Below are positions 37,387 through 47,109 of a DNA stretch of 50,122 bases, one piece after another; position 1 is the first letter of the stretch, and each line of letters begins with the position of its first letter. Made by a program: the position numbers and the translations under genes. The stretch comes from an uncultured Eubacteriales bacterium (lineage in GTDB: Bacteria; Bacillota; Clostridia; Oscillospirales; Oscillospiraceae), in NCBI GenBank assembly GCA_900544975.1, contig UQXI01000021.1, positions 1 to 50,122 on the forward strand. The letters are read 5' to 3'. The notes under the pieces are model-generated. The model saw only the letters and a program-made list of their open reading frames with translations. It was not told the DNA's origin and did no database searches.

Positions 37387-40300
37387 CTATCCTGCTACGA
37401 CGATTCGGTTATTTGCAGAATCCAGGCTCAGGGTAATCCCTTCATTGAGACAGGCCAGCTTTTCCAGGTCGCCGGCTGTCAAGGTGTAGCCCTCAGTACC
37501 CACTGCAACTACCGTACCGGAAGCAGGCGCTTCTTTGTAGACAACCTGAACCGCACCGGTGAGCGCACCGTCTATGCTCAAGTATCCTGCCTCGTCTACC
37601 ACCGTCCAGAAGAATGGTACATGAGACAAGTCCAGGGGATTCTCCCCGGCCCGAATGACCGGCGCCATGCTTCTTCCGACCGCGCCCAGAGAAGCAAAGC
37701 CATTTTGATTGGGATCCAGCGCACAGGTATTCCCTGTAAACGTACCCCCCAGAATCACCGGGCAAACCGCTTGGTTGGTGCAGAAGACCGTACCGGCAGA
37801 GGTCGCCGTGGTACCCAGCAGCGCATTGTTTTGGAATGTGCCGCCGAAAATTTGAATCTCCACGCTGGCAGAGGATGTGTAAATGACTGCGCCGCCGCCA
37901 GTGGACAAGACATTGTTGGCAAACAAGCCGCCATAAATGTTCAGCTTGGTGGCCCCCAGTGCGTTAAAGCAGCGGGTTTCGTTGTCTACAATTTCTCCGC
38001 CATACACATTGACGACTGGCGTCCGGTCCACGCCGGTGCTGGCCAGGTAACTGCCTGTGGAATAAATGGCGCCGTCCTTGGTGGCAAGGCCTGTGATCTT
38101 TGCGCCATCGTAGATGTTCAACGTGCCGCCATAGACGTATGCCGCCTCGTCGTTGCAGTTTTGCAGCACCGTACCGCTCTTCAGATTCAGCACGGAGGGA
38201 CCCTCGCCATCGCCTTTTTCCGGATCTCCCAGCTCTACCCGGAACAGCGTGGTGGTGCCGGTGGTGGTGTTGTAATACCGGTTGCCGTCCACCACAATGT
38301 CCTCCAATGTCAGGGTAGCGCCCTTGACATAAGCCAGATACCCTTTGGTGCTGCCATCCACCTGAACATATGCATTGGGAATACCAGCCAAGGACCAAGT
38401 CTCGTCCTGGACAATGGTCATCACCTTCGGCTTGCTGCTGGTGGTACCGGCCAGTACCCGGATCACATGATCACCGGTGGCCGATTGGTTGGCAATCAGC
38501 AGCTGCTTGGCCCTGGCGAAGGTGGCCACCGCCGTCTCCCGGGTCAGGCCGTCGTTGGCGTCGTTGCCTTCCCCAGAGAGGTAAATGCATGTTCCAATGA
38601 CCTGGGTAGCGCCAATGTAAATCTGGTTGCTCTCCCGGTCCAACGTCAGCTGATATTGGGGCGGGAGGGCCTGGGAGAGCGTCACCTGGCTCAAGTCGGC
38701 TTCCGTCAAGGTGTAGTCCTTGCCCTCCAAGAGGACGCTTTGATATACAATGGCTTCGCAAACCAAATATAGGGGCTCAGTCAGGGGACAAGACACCTGG
38801 ATTGGCCGACGGGTTGCAATGTTCTGAAGCCAAATGTTACCCTTCAGCACCCCCTCTTTGCCCAGGGTCAAGTCACTGTGGAGGCGCAGCGCGATGTCCC
38901 CACCGGCAGCCGTCATATGGTTGTCGTGAATGGCGCCGCCGTTCAGATCAATGTGGTTCACATCGGTGGTTGTACTGGGAGTAGCACCGTTGGTCATGAT
39001 TGCAGCGGCATTGATGCCGGTGTTGCCGGTAATCTCGCCGCCATTCATGATGAAGCTGGCGCGGTTATACATATAAATGGCGCCGGCGCCATAGGTGGCC
39101 TCCGGATTTTCCACACGGTTGTTGTAAATCCGGCCCCCGTTCATGGTCATTACGGTGTTGCCATCCTTAGAGCTACCTGCCAGCAGGAAAGCGCCTGCCG
39201 CCGTACTGGAGGACGCAGAAGTCGACTTGTAAATCGCCGTGTTGTTGTAAATCTCACCGCCATTCATGGTGATCTCCGAGGTACCGCTGGTGGTGCAACC
39301 AAAGGCGCCTGCATAGCCGCCAACGTTATCGTGAATCTTCACCCCCTCCTGGATGGTCAGGTGGGCTCCATTCAGGTAACCAACGGCGCCGGTGGACGTG
39401 TTTTTCGCGGTGGTATTGCAGAATTCTGTGCCTTCGTTGAGGGTCAAATAGCCACTGGTACAATTGAAGACCATGTAGCTGACGAAATCATTGCCCTCGG
39501 CATCGGCCCAGTATTTGGCGCCGCCATCCACTGTGATGTTTTGTAGCGTCAAGTTGCCGCTGGCGTTGATCCAGAATAGATAGCTGTCGGGATAGCTCTC
39601 ATCCCGCAGCACCACAGCGTCGGGGTATTCCGACAGATCCCAAACCTGGGTATCGCCCACCGTCACCATACCGGTCACCCGGATCTCCTTGTGGGCCGCC
39701 CCGGCCAACAGCTCTTTGGCCCTTTCAAAGGTCTTGACTGCATCGGAAGTGGTCATACCGGAGTTGCTGTCGCTGCCGGCCTTGCCATCCAGGTATACGT
39801 ATTCCAGCTTTGCCTCCGCCCAACCGGCATATAGCGTCGTGTCCTCCAAGATCTTATCCTTGGCCCGGTCGAAGGGCTGTGTACATGCCGCATCAAAGAA
39901 CCAGCCGTTGAAAACAAAGCCGTCCTTCTCCGGATTCTTGGGGTTTGTCACATAGCGGTTGTGGTCCACCTGGGTGCGATGGTACACCTCGCCGTCTACC
40001 ATGTACACCACCTCATACGTGTTGAGAATCCACTGGCTGTACAGCGTCAGCTCCTTTTTCACCGGTGCGGAGAAGTCATAGGCAGTGGTGCACTCCGGAT
40101 CCACATACCATCCGTCCACATGATAGCCGGTCCGTTTGGTCTCCGGCTGCTGGGCCGTCTGCCCCCAGGTCAGGGCCTGAGGCGTATCCACATACATGTT
40201 CTGATAGTTGGGGGAAATGGAGAAGTGCACATAGACCGTCCGATATCGGGTGGTATATTGCACCGTCACATCTTCGTCAAAGTCTGACAGGATGAAGACG

Positions 40301-41244
40301 TCCCCAGCCCGGCTCATCTTGCCGGTAGAGGCGACAGCGTCCTCCAGCTCAAACCCGTCGTTCCATTCTCCATAGATGCCGAACTCCACATAAGGTTCCC
40401 CGGTGGAGACGGTAATCTCCGTCACCTTCCGGCCCTGGTACTTGGCGTAGCCGTGTTCCCCCACAAACGCAATGCGCACCTGCTTCGGCGGATCCGTAGG
40501 CGGGTCCACGGGCGGATCCGTGGGGGGATCTACCGGCGGATCGGTGGGAGGATCCACTGGGGGATCCGTGGGAGGGTCTACAGGCGGCTCTGTGGGATCC
40601 GGCACATGAATGCCCGTCACCTGCAAAAATACGCTGAATACCTTGGCCGCCTCCGCCCGGGTAATGGCCTTCCGCGGCTGAAAGCGCCCGTCGGGATAAC
40701 CGGCCAGGATCCCCGCCTGACTACAGGCGTCTACCGCATCTCTGGCGTAGCTGTGGATGACGTCCCGGTCCGTAAACGCCACCGGCTCCTGCACCGCCTC
40801 CAGAGTCCGTTCCATCACTCTGGCAAAGCGGGCCAGGAAGGTGGCCGCCTGCTCCCGGGTCACCGGCTGGTCTGTGCCGAAGGTTCCGTCCGGGTAACCC
40901 GTTACGATCTGGCGCTCGGTTGCCCAGTTCACCGCACCGCTGAAGTACTTTCCAGTGGGCACGTCGGGAAACACCGAAGGTTCGTCGGGATACAGGGTCT
41001 CTCCGCTCATTCTGGCCAAAACCGTGACAAACATGGCGCGAGTCATGGTGCCGTCCGGCTGAAACAGATTGGAAGCCACACCGTTCATAACGCCCCGCTC
41101 TGTCACATCCTGGATGTACGGGTAGGCCCAGTGATTTTCTGATACGTCCGTATAGCCGCCGCTTGCCGCAACCGCGCCTGGACATAAGCCCAAGATCAAA
41201 GCAAGCACCAGCGCCAGGGACAACATTCGTTTCCGCAGTTTCAT
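37387..41244 (-). CDS. Very large SLH-anchored surface protein with beta-helix
   Basis: A 1285-residue surface protein. Signal peptide (LSLALVLALILGLCPGAVAA), then three SLH domains (GGYTDVSENHWAYPYI, SVFPDVPTGKYFSGAV, VAFTDRDVIHSYARDAV) that bind the wall. A repetitive Pro/Asp/Val/Thr linker follows, then two InlB/Flg_new-type repeats (DGWYVDPECTTAYDFSAPVKKELTLYSQW, NGWFFDAACTQPFDRA) and a long right-handed beta-helix rich in GGEIYNN, GGRIYNN and GGEITGN turns. Such proteins are adhesins or polysaccharide binders. AGGAATGAAGGTCTGA precedes the ATG. It is the last gene of the surface operon, 96 bases after the cohesin/SLH gene. Confidence 0.9.
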   Translation of the reverse strand: MKLRKRMLSLALVLALILGLCPGAVAASGGYTDVSENHWAYPYIQDVTERGVMNGVASNLFQPDGTMTRAMFVTVLARMSGETLYPDEPSVFPDVPTGKYFSGAVNWATERQIVTGYPDGTFGTDQPVTREQAATFLARFARVMERTLEAVQEPVAFTDRDVIHSYARDAVDACSQAGILAGYPDGRFQPRKAITRAEAAKVFSVFLQVTGIHVPDPTEPPVDPPTDPPVDPPTDPPVDPPTDPPVDPPTDPPKQVRIAFVGEHGYAKYQGRKVTEITVSTGEPYVEFGIYGEWNDGFELEDAVASTGKMSRAGDVFILSDFDEDVTVQYTTRYRTVYVHFSISPNYQNMYVDTPQALTWGQTAQQPETKRTGYHVDGWYVDPECTTAYDFSAPVKKELTLYSQWILNTYEVVYMVDGEVYHRTQVDHNRYVTNPKNPEKDGFVFNGWFFDAACTQPFDRAKDKILEDTTLYAGWAEAKLEYVYLDGKAGSDSNSGMTTSDAVKTFERAKELLAGAAHKEIRVTGMVTVGDTQVWDLSEYPDAVVLRDESYPDSYLFWINASGNLTLQNITVDGGAKYWADAEGNDFVSYMVFNCTSGYLTLNEGTEFCNTTAKNTSTGAVGYLNGAHLTIQEGVKIHDNVGGYAGAFGCTTSGTSEITMNGGEIYNNTAIYKSTSASSSTAAGAFLLAGSSKDGNTVMTMNGGRIYNNRVENPEATYGAGAIYMYNRASFIMNGGEITGNTGINAAAIMTNGATPSTTTDVNHIDLNGGAIHDNHMTAAGGDIALRLHSDLTLGKEGVLKGNIWLQNIATRRPIQVSCPLTEPLYLVCEAIVYQSVLLEGKDYTLTEADLSQVTLSQALPPQYQLTLDRESNQIYIGATQVIGTCIYLSGEGNDANDGLTRETAVATFARAKQLLIANQSATGDHVIRVLAGTTSSKPKVMTIVQDETWSLAGIPNAYVQVDGSTKGYLAYVKGATLTLEDIVVDGNRYYNTTTGTTTLFRVELGDPEKGDGEGPSVLNLKSGTVLQNCNDEAAYVYGGTLNIYDGAKITGLATKDGAIYSTGSYLASTGVDRTPVVNVYGGEIVDNETRCFNALGATKLNIYGGLFANNVLSTGGGAVIYTSSASVEIQIFGGTFQNNALLGTTATSAGTVFCTNQAVCPVILGGTFTGNTCALDPNQNGFASLGAVGRSMAPVIRAGENPLDLSHVPFFWTVVDEAGYLSIDGALTGAVQVVYKEAPASGTVVAVGTEGYTLTAGDLEKLACLNEGITLSLDSANNRIVVAG
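40487..40602 (-). repeat. Tandem repeat encoding the PPVDPPTD linker
   Basis: About 115 bases of 24-base tandem units (GGATCCGTGGG-type on the plus strand) encode about four and a half copies of the eight-residue unit PVDPPTDP. It separates the SLH domains from the exposed part. Such units change copy number by slippage. Confidence 0.85.
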
Positions 41245-41340
41245 TCAGACCTTCATTCCTTTCTTCAAGAAGCACCCTGGGGGAGCTCCTGGGATCCATC
41301 AGACGTCCATCTTCTGCCGCCGTCGCTGGCGGCTGGTTCT

Positions 41341-42318
41341 TCACAGTACGAGTTGATAATTGACCAGAATCTGGGCCGCCTGGGCCCGGGTTGCCGTGCC
41401 CTTTGGCGCCAGGATTTCAGCGGACATTCCTTGGATGATGCCGCTGGTCACCGCCCAAGTCATGGCCTCCCTGGCCCAATCCGCCACCTGGTCCTGGTCC
41501 CGGAATGCGCTCAGGTCCGTCTGCGGTTCCGCAGTCGCCTGGTTTTGCAGCTGCCAGAAGCGGAATACCATGGTGACCATCTCCTGCCGGGTGATGGCTC
41601 TGCCGGGAGCGAAAATCCCCTGGCCATAGCCCTTGGCAACCCCGTTCTGCGCCGCCCAGGTCACGGCTTCCGTATACCAGCTGTTAGCCGGTACATCGGA
41701 GAAGTAGCCGCTGCCCTGGACTGCTGGAGAACCGGCCATTCGGTACAGCACTGTCACCAAAGTCGCCCGGTTCAGGGTCTTATTGGGCGCAAACAGGTCC
41801 TGGCCCACGCCGTTCATCAGCCCCGCTTCATATACCTGGTAGATGGGCGCAAAGTACCACTTGCTTGCATCCTGCACATCGATGAAGCGATAAGGAATCT
41901 GCAGGTTCACACCCGTGGCATCTCCCTGCTCGGGCAGGCTGAGGACCACCGGATAGGAATTCCCGCACGTTCCACGGAATTTGAGCACCAACAGCTGGGT
42001 TTCTCCCTGGGCCTCCACGCTGGCCCAGGCAAAGGAAACGGTCCCGGCCTTGGATGTATCCAAATCGGTGATTCCTTCCTCCTCCGGAAGGGTCGCCTCG
42101 GCGGAGACCAAAGTCAGCGCCTCCGGGTAGGTGAACACAATCCTGCTGTTTTTCAGGGCGGCGTCCTCACAGGTGTAGATGCCCACTGTGATGCTGTCGA
42201 TGGTCGTTTCCAGCGTCTTGATCTGGAAATCCGGCGTATCGCCGGCTGCCATCGCCACCGTGCAGCAGCTCAGGAGCAGGAGCACTGCCAGCAAAGATGA
42301 AAGCAGTTTCTTGAACAT
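41341..42318 (-). CDS. SLH protein with a cohesin-like domain
   Basis: A 325-residue exported protein: signal peptide (LLSSLLAVLLLLSCCTVAMAA), one beta domain of about 105 residues, then three SLH domains (YRFIDVQDASKWYF, GYFSDVPANSWYTEAV, SAFRDQDQVADWAREA). The beta domain (SITVGIYTCEDAALKNSRIVFTYPEALTLVSAEATL, GTVSFAWASVEAQGETQLLVLKFRG) has the order and length of a type I cohesin, including the -F-Y-P-E-A-L- and -L-L-V-L-K-F-R- strands. The call is tentative since other Ig-like domains look similar. It is 36 bases downstream of the dockerin protease gene, so its natural partner is probably that protease. GGAAGGAGATTCG precedes the ATG. Confidence 0.72.
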   Translation of the reverse strand: MFKKLLSSLLAVLLLLSCCTVAMAAGDTPDFQIKTLETTIDSITVGIYTCEDAALKNSRIVFTYPEALTLVSAEATLPEEEGITDLDTSKAGTVSFAWASVEAQGETQLLVLKFRGTCGNSYPVVLSLPEQGDATGVNLQIPYRFIDVQDASKWYFAPIYQVYEAGLMNGVGQDLFAPNKTLNRATLVTVLYRMAGSPAVQGSGYFSDVPANSWYTEAVTWAAQNGVAKGYGQGIFAPGRAITRQEMVTMVFRFWQLQNQATAEPQTDLSAFRDQDQVADWAREAMTWAVTSGIIQGMSAEILAPKGTATRAQAAQILVNYQLVL

Positions 42319-42354
42319 ATCGAATCTCCTTCCTTGTTTCGTTGCTGTCCGGGC

Positions 42355-45300
42355 TTACCGGTCCAGCTGGGGGTGCACTGTGGTTTCCAGATTGGCCGCC
42401 ATCGCCTCACCCAAAGGCTGTAGCAGCTCCAGATCCCCGGTCTCATTGGAAGCTTCCTTCGGAGTCGCATCATAAATGGACACCGGCGCTGTGCTCATGG
42501 ACCCCAGCTCAAAGAGCCAAGGGTTGCTGGCTGTCATATCCACATACAGGAGCTTGGAGCCTTGTTCCGTCAGGGCACTGATGAAGAGCTTGCCGTCTTG
42601 CCCGCAATACAGGCTGGAGCCTGCAATGGCGCCCGCTGCCATGCCAGGGATCTGGACCAGGGCAGTAAAGGGGAAGATCACGTATTTCTGATCCTTGCTG
42701 CTATACGCAAAGGCGGTCTGGTAAATGGTCCCATCGCTGCATAGCACCAGGAACACATCTGCCTGTCCATAGGTGTCATGGGGCTGCGTCCCCACATAGG
42801 CAATGCCCACGGCATAGGCATTGTTGGTATAGCTGGTAATGGTCCAGGCGCCCTGATACCCGCCGGTGGCAGGATCCAGCACCAGGACATAGGGACCATA
42901 CGATGCCAGCATAATCCCACCGTTGACCCCAGGCGCCCAGGACATGTCGCTGTAGCCCGCCTCCGAGGTTCCCACCTTGGTCATGGTGTAATCTGCTTCG
43001 TTCACCGTGTACAGAGAGGAAACCAGGTGGCCTTCGCTGTCCTTCTCATTACTGGCAACATACAGCGTCCCATCGCCGTCTCTGGCTGCAGACAGCAGAT
43101 CCACCTCTTTTGCCGTGGCATGTTTGGTGGTAACCGACTGGAGATCGTCTGCATCCACATCCACAAACCACAGGCCTGCGTCATTCAACAGGGCTGCTGT
43201 GAGCGTCGTATTGGCGTCGGGAACTCGGACCGAGCCTCCAAAATTCACTTCATACGCCGCCATGTTGGAAGCATAGTCGCAAACCGCCACCATAAAATGA
43301 TTGGTATAAATCTGGCTCAGGTCCAGGTCTACCACAGATTCCACTCCCAGCTCCGTCTGATTGACTGGGCTGCGGCTCAGAACCTGACCCTCCATAGACA
43401 GTACCAAAACAGCCGCCACATAGCGGTTGTCCCGCACCTTCACCCGCAGGCTCCGGTCTCCGGTGATGGCATCCGCCGTCATAGCCACTGAGGTGGCCTC
43501 CGGGGCGGTGTTATCGATGGTGAAGGTGGTGGTCCAGTAAGCGCCGCTGGCCAGCTCTCCGGTGACCTGCTTGTTCTCCCGATCCCAATAATACTCCGGC
43601 ACGGCGCGAGCCGTGACGCTGACCCGGGTTCCCTCCGGCAGCTTCTGTCCTTCTGCGTCGGTGACATACCAGTTGAGGGCATGGTTGGTCGCCACGCTGC
43701 TCCAGGAAGCGCTGCTGGCGGAGTAATAAGCCCCGGTGCCAGCCCCCCGGTCTACGGTGGCATAGACCTCGCCAGTATCCGCATTCGTAATGAAGAACGC
43801 CACATTGTCTGTATTCCGAATCAGGGAAATGCTGGCCTGGGCCAAGGTACTGGTGTTGGAGAAGGCATTCCGGTCCGGTATGTACTGGGCGTCATCCACA
43901 AAGGGATTCGGCATATAATAATTGGTGGCGCTGGACCCCTTGAGCTTGAATCCCAGGAAGTTCTCATAGCCGTTCTGCACATAGCCGCAGGCGGTTGCAT
44001 CATACTTGTCCTCCAGCAGAATGTACTTGTCGTACATACTGGGCTCGGACCAGTTGCCATAGTAAGCCAGCAGGGGAATGGACATTTCCTTGCCGGTGCC
44101 GTCCTCTGCATGCACATAGAGATACCCGTCCACATACCCGCCGTTGGGGTAGTGCGCGTTCAGGTAGGCTTTGTCTGGCTCAGACAGGGTGACGGTGGCC
44201 TGCACCTGAATGCTGCCGTTGGCCGGAACCTGATACGCGCAGGCCGTCACATCCAGCTCCGTGGTGTCTCCCCGGATGGCCGCCAGGAACCGCTGGGCGT
44301 CCCCGGTGGTGATGGCGCCGTCGGCGTCAAAATCATAAAGGCTGGCGTCCTCCTCAAGGGCTTTGGCGGTCCCATTGGCCACCTGCAACAGCAGCTTGGC
44401 GTCCAGGACATCCACTTTGCCGTCCCCATTCAGGTCATAGGTGTAGACAACCTGGGCCTGGGTTTCGAAGTCCACCTGGGGCTGCAGGCCATAGGCCTTC
44501 TTGGACATGTAGTCTTGTCCATCGATGGTTTCTGCCGCCATGGTGAAGACCTGGCTGTCCAGGCTGTAGAGAATTGGCTGATCCGTGATGTTGTGAATGG
44601 AGAAGCTGCTACTGTAAACGCCGGTGCGGTTGGGATCGTCCCCCAGCTCAATTTTTACCTTTCCGTCGTTGCCCTCCTTTTCTCCCACCAGCAGATAGGC
44701 AGGCGCAGTCACCGCCTCATACACTTGGGACAGGCCCGCGCCCTGAAGCCGGGGAGAGTAGGGAAGGCCGGCTGCATCGTCCATCAGGGGCTGGGCGGTG
44801 CCCATCAGCAGCGCAATGGCCAGAGTCCGGACGTTGAGACCGGTCTTCTCCTCCAGGTGGTTTTCCTTGATGTACTGTGCCACCACAGCGGCAGAGCCGG
44901 TCACCGAGGGAGCCGACATGGAGGTGCCGCTGTTGAGGCCATAGGCGCCGCCATCCAGTGTGGAGTAGATGTTGCCGCCAGGCGCAATGATTTCCGGCTT
45001 CAGCGCCAGATTCTCCGTCACACCCCAGGAGGAGAAGGAACTGGGCCGATAGCCCTCGGCCGTATTGGTGACCGTCTGAGGCCGGTTGGTCACCGTCACC
45101 TTGCCGCCCCAGACTCCGGCAGCGTCCTGAGTGGAAGCCGCCAGCACCCCACCGGCATCGGCCTTGGAGAGAATGACCGCAGGCGCGGTGTATGTATAGC
45201 CCTCCAGGTTCATGTTCAGGGTTCCATCCACATTGTTGTATATGACTGTGGCCGCCGCACCGGCTGCCGCAGCCCGGTTGGCCTTCTCAAAGAAAGAGAT

Positions 45301-46887
45301 TCCGCCGCCCCGAGAAATCAGGACCACCTTGCCTGTGAAATCCTGGCCGTCAAAGTCCGCCTCTTCGCCGTAGATCCCGGTCTGATTCTCCGGATCACCC
45401 AGGAAGACGTAATCGTACTCTGTGCCACTGCCGTCTGCGGAGGTGTCCAGCGCTTCAAAACTGTCTGCCCCATACTTGTTGCCGGTGTCACCGGCTACGG
45501 CGGGATAACCGTTGTACGACCCCACAATGCCCGTGAGGCCAATGTTGGTTACAGAGGCAATGGTGAAGGAATTGGTATACGAACCGGGGCTTCCGCCGGT
45601 TTGCATCCGCACGTCGGTGGTGAGATTCAGCCCCGTGCCAGTCAGGTTGTTGTCCGACCAGCCGCCATTGTTGCCGGCGGACATGGTGATCACCGTGTCG
45701 GTGTGCAGGATCGACTCAAAGAGCTCTGCGTAACTGGTCGTATAGCTCCGTCCGGCGGAGGCAGAGCCCAGCGACAGGTTCACAGAGTCACAGCCCAGCA
45801 GAATGGCGTCCTCTATGGCAGCCATGTAGTCGGATTCGTACGCACCCCAGCCTCCGCTGAACACCTTCATCACCAGAACCTGGGCATTGGGCGCCACACC
45901 CGTGACGCCGTTTTCCTGAGGGGCATAATATACGTCGCCGTCGGCATCGGTGTAGGGAATATAGGTGTTCGCAGCGGCAATGCCGGCCACGTGGCAGCCG
46001 TGATCGCCGGAGGTGGCGTCACAGTTGTAGTCAATGTTCTTCGACAGGTAGTCAAAACCAAATGGAATCTTCTGGTTGGTATACAGCTCCTGGGCGGTGA
46101 CCCCCTCCAGGCGCTCCGCCACGTGGAGCCGGGGCAGAACCGCTTCCACATCCTCCACCGTCAGCAAATTGTAATCTGACACCTGTACGCCAAACTTGGC
46201 GGCGCTGATGGCCAAACCGTATGCCAGACCCTCTCCGGTAAAGGAGGGATGATCCCGGTCAATGCCCGTATCGATGATGGCAACCCGGCTTCCCGCACCA
46301 GTGTAACCATCTGCCCAGGCAGTGTAAGAGCCGATCATCTCTCCGGAAGTGGAGGTGTCCGGCTGCACCGTGTGGTCCAGCTCATATTGCTGCTCCAGAT
46401 ACACCGCTTTTACCCCCGGCACCCGTTCCATCTCTGCCAGCTTCCCATAAGGCGCCGTGATGGCAATGCCATTGACACCAATGGTGAAGCGGTAAGCCAC
46501 ATCCAGAGGCTGTCCCTTCAGCACTTGGGTCTGAATGCGCTGCAAAGCCACTTCCTGGCCGGCCATCAGCTTGTCACTGTAGGTGAGGGCTGCCTGGTTA
46601 TCCGCCAGATTCAGGGTGGAGTAGCCCCGGTCCACCAAGGACGGGTCTTCCAGGATGATGATGGCCCGGACCTCTTCGTCGTCTGCCGGAACATCCGCCG
46701 CAGTCTCTTCCCCCACCTGGGATCCCTCCATCAGGAGGTCTTCCGGCAGGATGCTGGGGTCCACTGGCGTGAACGCCACAGCGGAAGAGGAACCGGCAGC
46801 CACGCTGGCCGTGGGCAGGAGCGTCAGCACCATGCACAGCGTCAGCAGGACCGCCAAAAAGCGCAGGTTGGTTTTGCCATTCGTCAT
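42355..46887 (-). CDS. Cell-surface subtilisin-like (S8) protease with internal type I dockerin
   Basis: A 1510-residue secreted protease. Signal peptide (FLAVLLTLCMVLTLLPTASVAAG), prodomain (I9-like, about 60-175), then the S8 domain with catalytic D206 (AIIDTGID), H296 (DHGCHVAG) and S656 (SGTSMSAP) and a PA insert between H and S. After the protease a type I dockerin lies at residues ~813-872: two calcium loops beginning D818 (DLNGDGKVDVLD) and D852 (DFDADGAITTGD), each with the AKLLLQ/AQRFLAA helix. Fibronectin-like and beta-propeller-like regions follow. It lacks SLH domains itself. The next gene encodes a cohesin-like SLH protein, which would tie it to the wall. AGAGGT precedes the ATG at 46887. 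Confidence 0.92.
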   Translation of the reverse strand: MTNGKTNLRFLAVLLTLCMVLTLLPTASVAAGSSSAVAFTPVDPSILPEDLLMEGSQVGEETAADVPADDEEVRAIIILEDPSLVDRGYSTLNLADNQAALTYSDKLMAGQEVALQRIQTQVLKGQPLDVAYRFTIGVNGIAITAPYGKLAEMERVPGVKAVYLEQQYELDHTVQPDTSTSGEMIGSYTAWADGYTGAGSRVAIIDTGIDRDHPSFTGEGLAYGLAISAAKFGVQVSDYNLLTVEDVEAVLPRLHVAERLEGVTAQELYTNQKIPFGFDYLSKNIDYNCDATSGDHGCHVAGIAAANTYIPYTDADGDVYYAPQENGVTGVAPNAQVLVMKVFSGGWGAYESDYMAAIEDAILLGCDSVNLSLGSASAGRSYTTSYAELFESILHTDTVITMSAGNNGGWSDNNLTGTGLNLTTDVRMQTGGSPGSYTNSFTIASVTNIGLTGIVGSYNGYPAVAGDTGNKYGADSFEALDTSADGSGTEYDYVFLGDPENQTGIYGEEADFDGQDFTGKVVLISRGGGISFFEKANRAAAAGAAATVIYNNVDGTLNMNLEGYTYTAPAVILSKADAGGVLAASTQDAAGVWGGKVTVTNRPQTVTNTAEGYRPSSFSSWGVTENLALKPEIIAPGGNIYSTLDGGAYGLNSGTSMSAPSVTGSAAVVAQYIKENHLEEKTGLNVRTLAIALLMGTAQPLMDDAAGLPYSPRLQGAGLSQVYEAVTAPAYLLVGEKEGNDGKVKIELGDDPNRTGVYSSSFSIHNITDQPILYSLDSQVFTMAAETIDGQDYMSKKAYGLQPQVDFETQAQVVYTYDLNGDGKVDVLDAKLLLQVANGTAKALEEDASLYDFDADGAITTGDAQRFLAAIRGDTTELDVTACAYQVPANGSIQVQATVTLSEPDKAYLNAHYPNGGYVDGYLYVHAEDGTGKEMSIPLLAYYGNWSEPSMYDKYILLEDKYDATACGYVQNGYENFLGFKLKGSSATNYYMPNPFVDDAQYIPDRNAFSNTSTLAQASISLIRNTDNVAFFITNADTGEVYATVDRGAGTGAYYSASSASWSSVATNHALNWYVTDAEGQKLPEGTRVSVTARAVPEYYWDRENKQVTGELASGAYWTTTFTIDNTAPEATSVAMTADAITGDRSLRVKVRDNRYVAAVLVLSMEGQVLSRSPVNQTELGVESVVDLDLSQIYTNHFMVAVCDYASNMAAYEVNFGGSVRVPDANTTLTAALLNDAGLWFVDVDADDLQSVTTKHATAKEVDLLSAARDGDGTLYVASNEKDSEGHLVSSLYTVNEADYTMTKVGTSEAGYSDMSWAPGVNGGIMLASYGPYVLVLDPATGGYQGAWTITSYTNNAYAVGIAYVGTQPHDTYGQADVFLVLCSDGTIYQTAFAYSSKDQKYVIFPFTALVQIPGMAAGAIAGSSLYCGQDGKLFISALTEQGSKLLYVDMTASNPWLFELGSMSTAPVSIYDATPKEASNETGDLELLQPLGEAMAANLETTVHPQLDR

Positions 46888-46913
46888 TGCTTTTACCTCT
46901 TTCCTATTGATTT

Positions 46914-46965
46914 TGCAGCCGGTGGCTGCTATATTGCGGACGGATAGAATCCCGTCCGGCAATAT
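46914..46965 (-). promoter_or_regulatory. Two leader hairpins of the protease operon
   Basis: A 13-bp stem with one bulge (46931-46965, arms ATATTGCGGACGG and CCGTCC-G-GCAATAT) and a GCAGCC/GGCTGC stem (46914-46928) lie in the 5' leader. The second sits 27 bases before the start codon and could influence translation. No U-run follows either. Confidence 0.6.
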
Positions 46966-47071
46966 CCATGTCCAGATTTCGCTGGGGGCAATGCTTGCGG
47001 GCTCGTTCATCCTCTAAATTCGTCAAAAAACACCGCACGCTAATGCCGCTTTATTTCCGCACCATATATCC

Positions 47072-47077
47072 ATTATA
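47072..47077 (-). promoter_or_regulatory. -10 box of the surface operon
   Basis: TATAAT on the minus strand at 47072-47077 with a weak -35 (TGTGCG-like, 17 bases upstream). It implies a leader of about 180 bases before the protease gene. Confidence 0.5.
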
Positions 47078-47109
47078 CCATCTTTTTCCTGTAGCGCACA
47101 GTCCTTTTT

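Noticed and set aside
40487..40602. Possible CRISPR-like array
   Set aside because: Units are contiguous without spacers and stay in frame as a Pro-rich linker; no cas genes nearby.
43681..46179. An 832-codon open frame on the plus strand
   Set aside because: Entirely antisense to the protease gene, rich in Gly/His/Val repeats, no start site and no family. Shadow frame.
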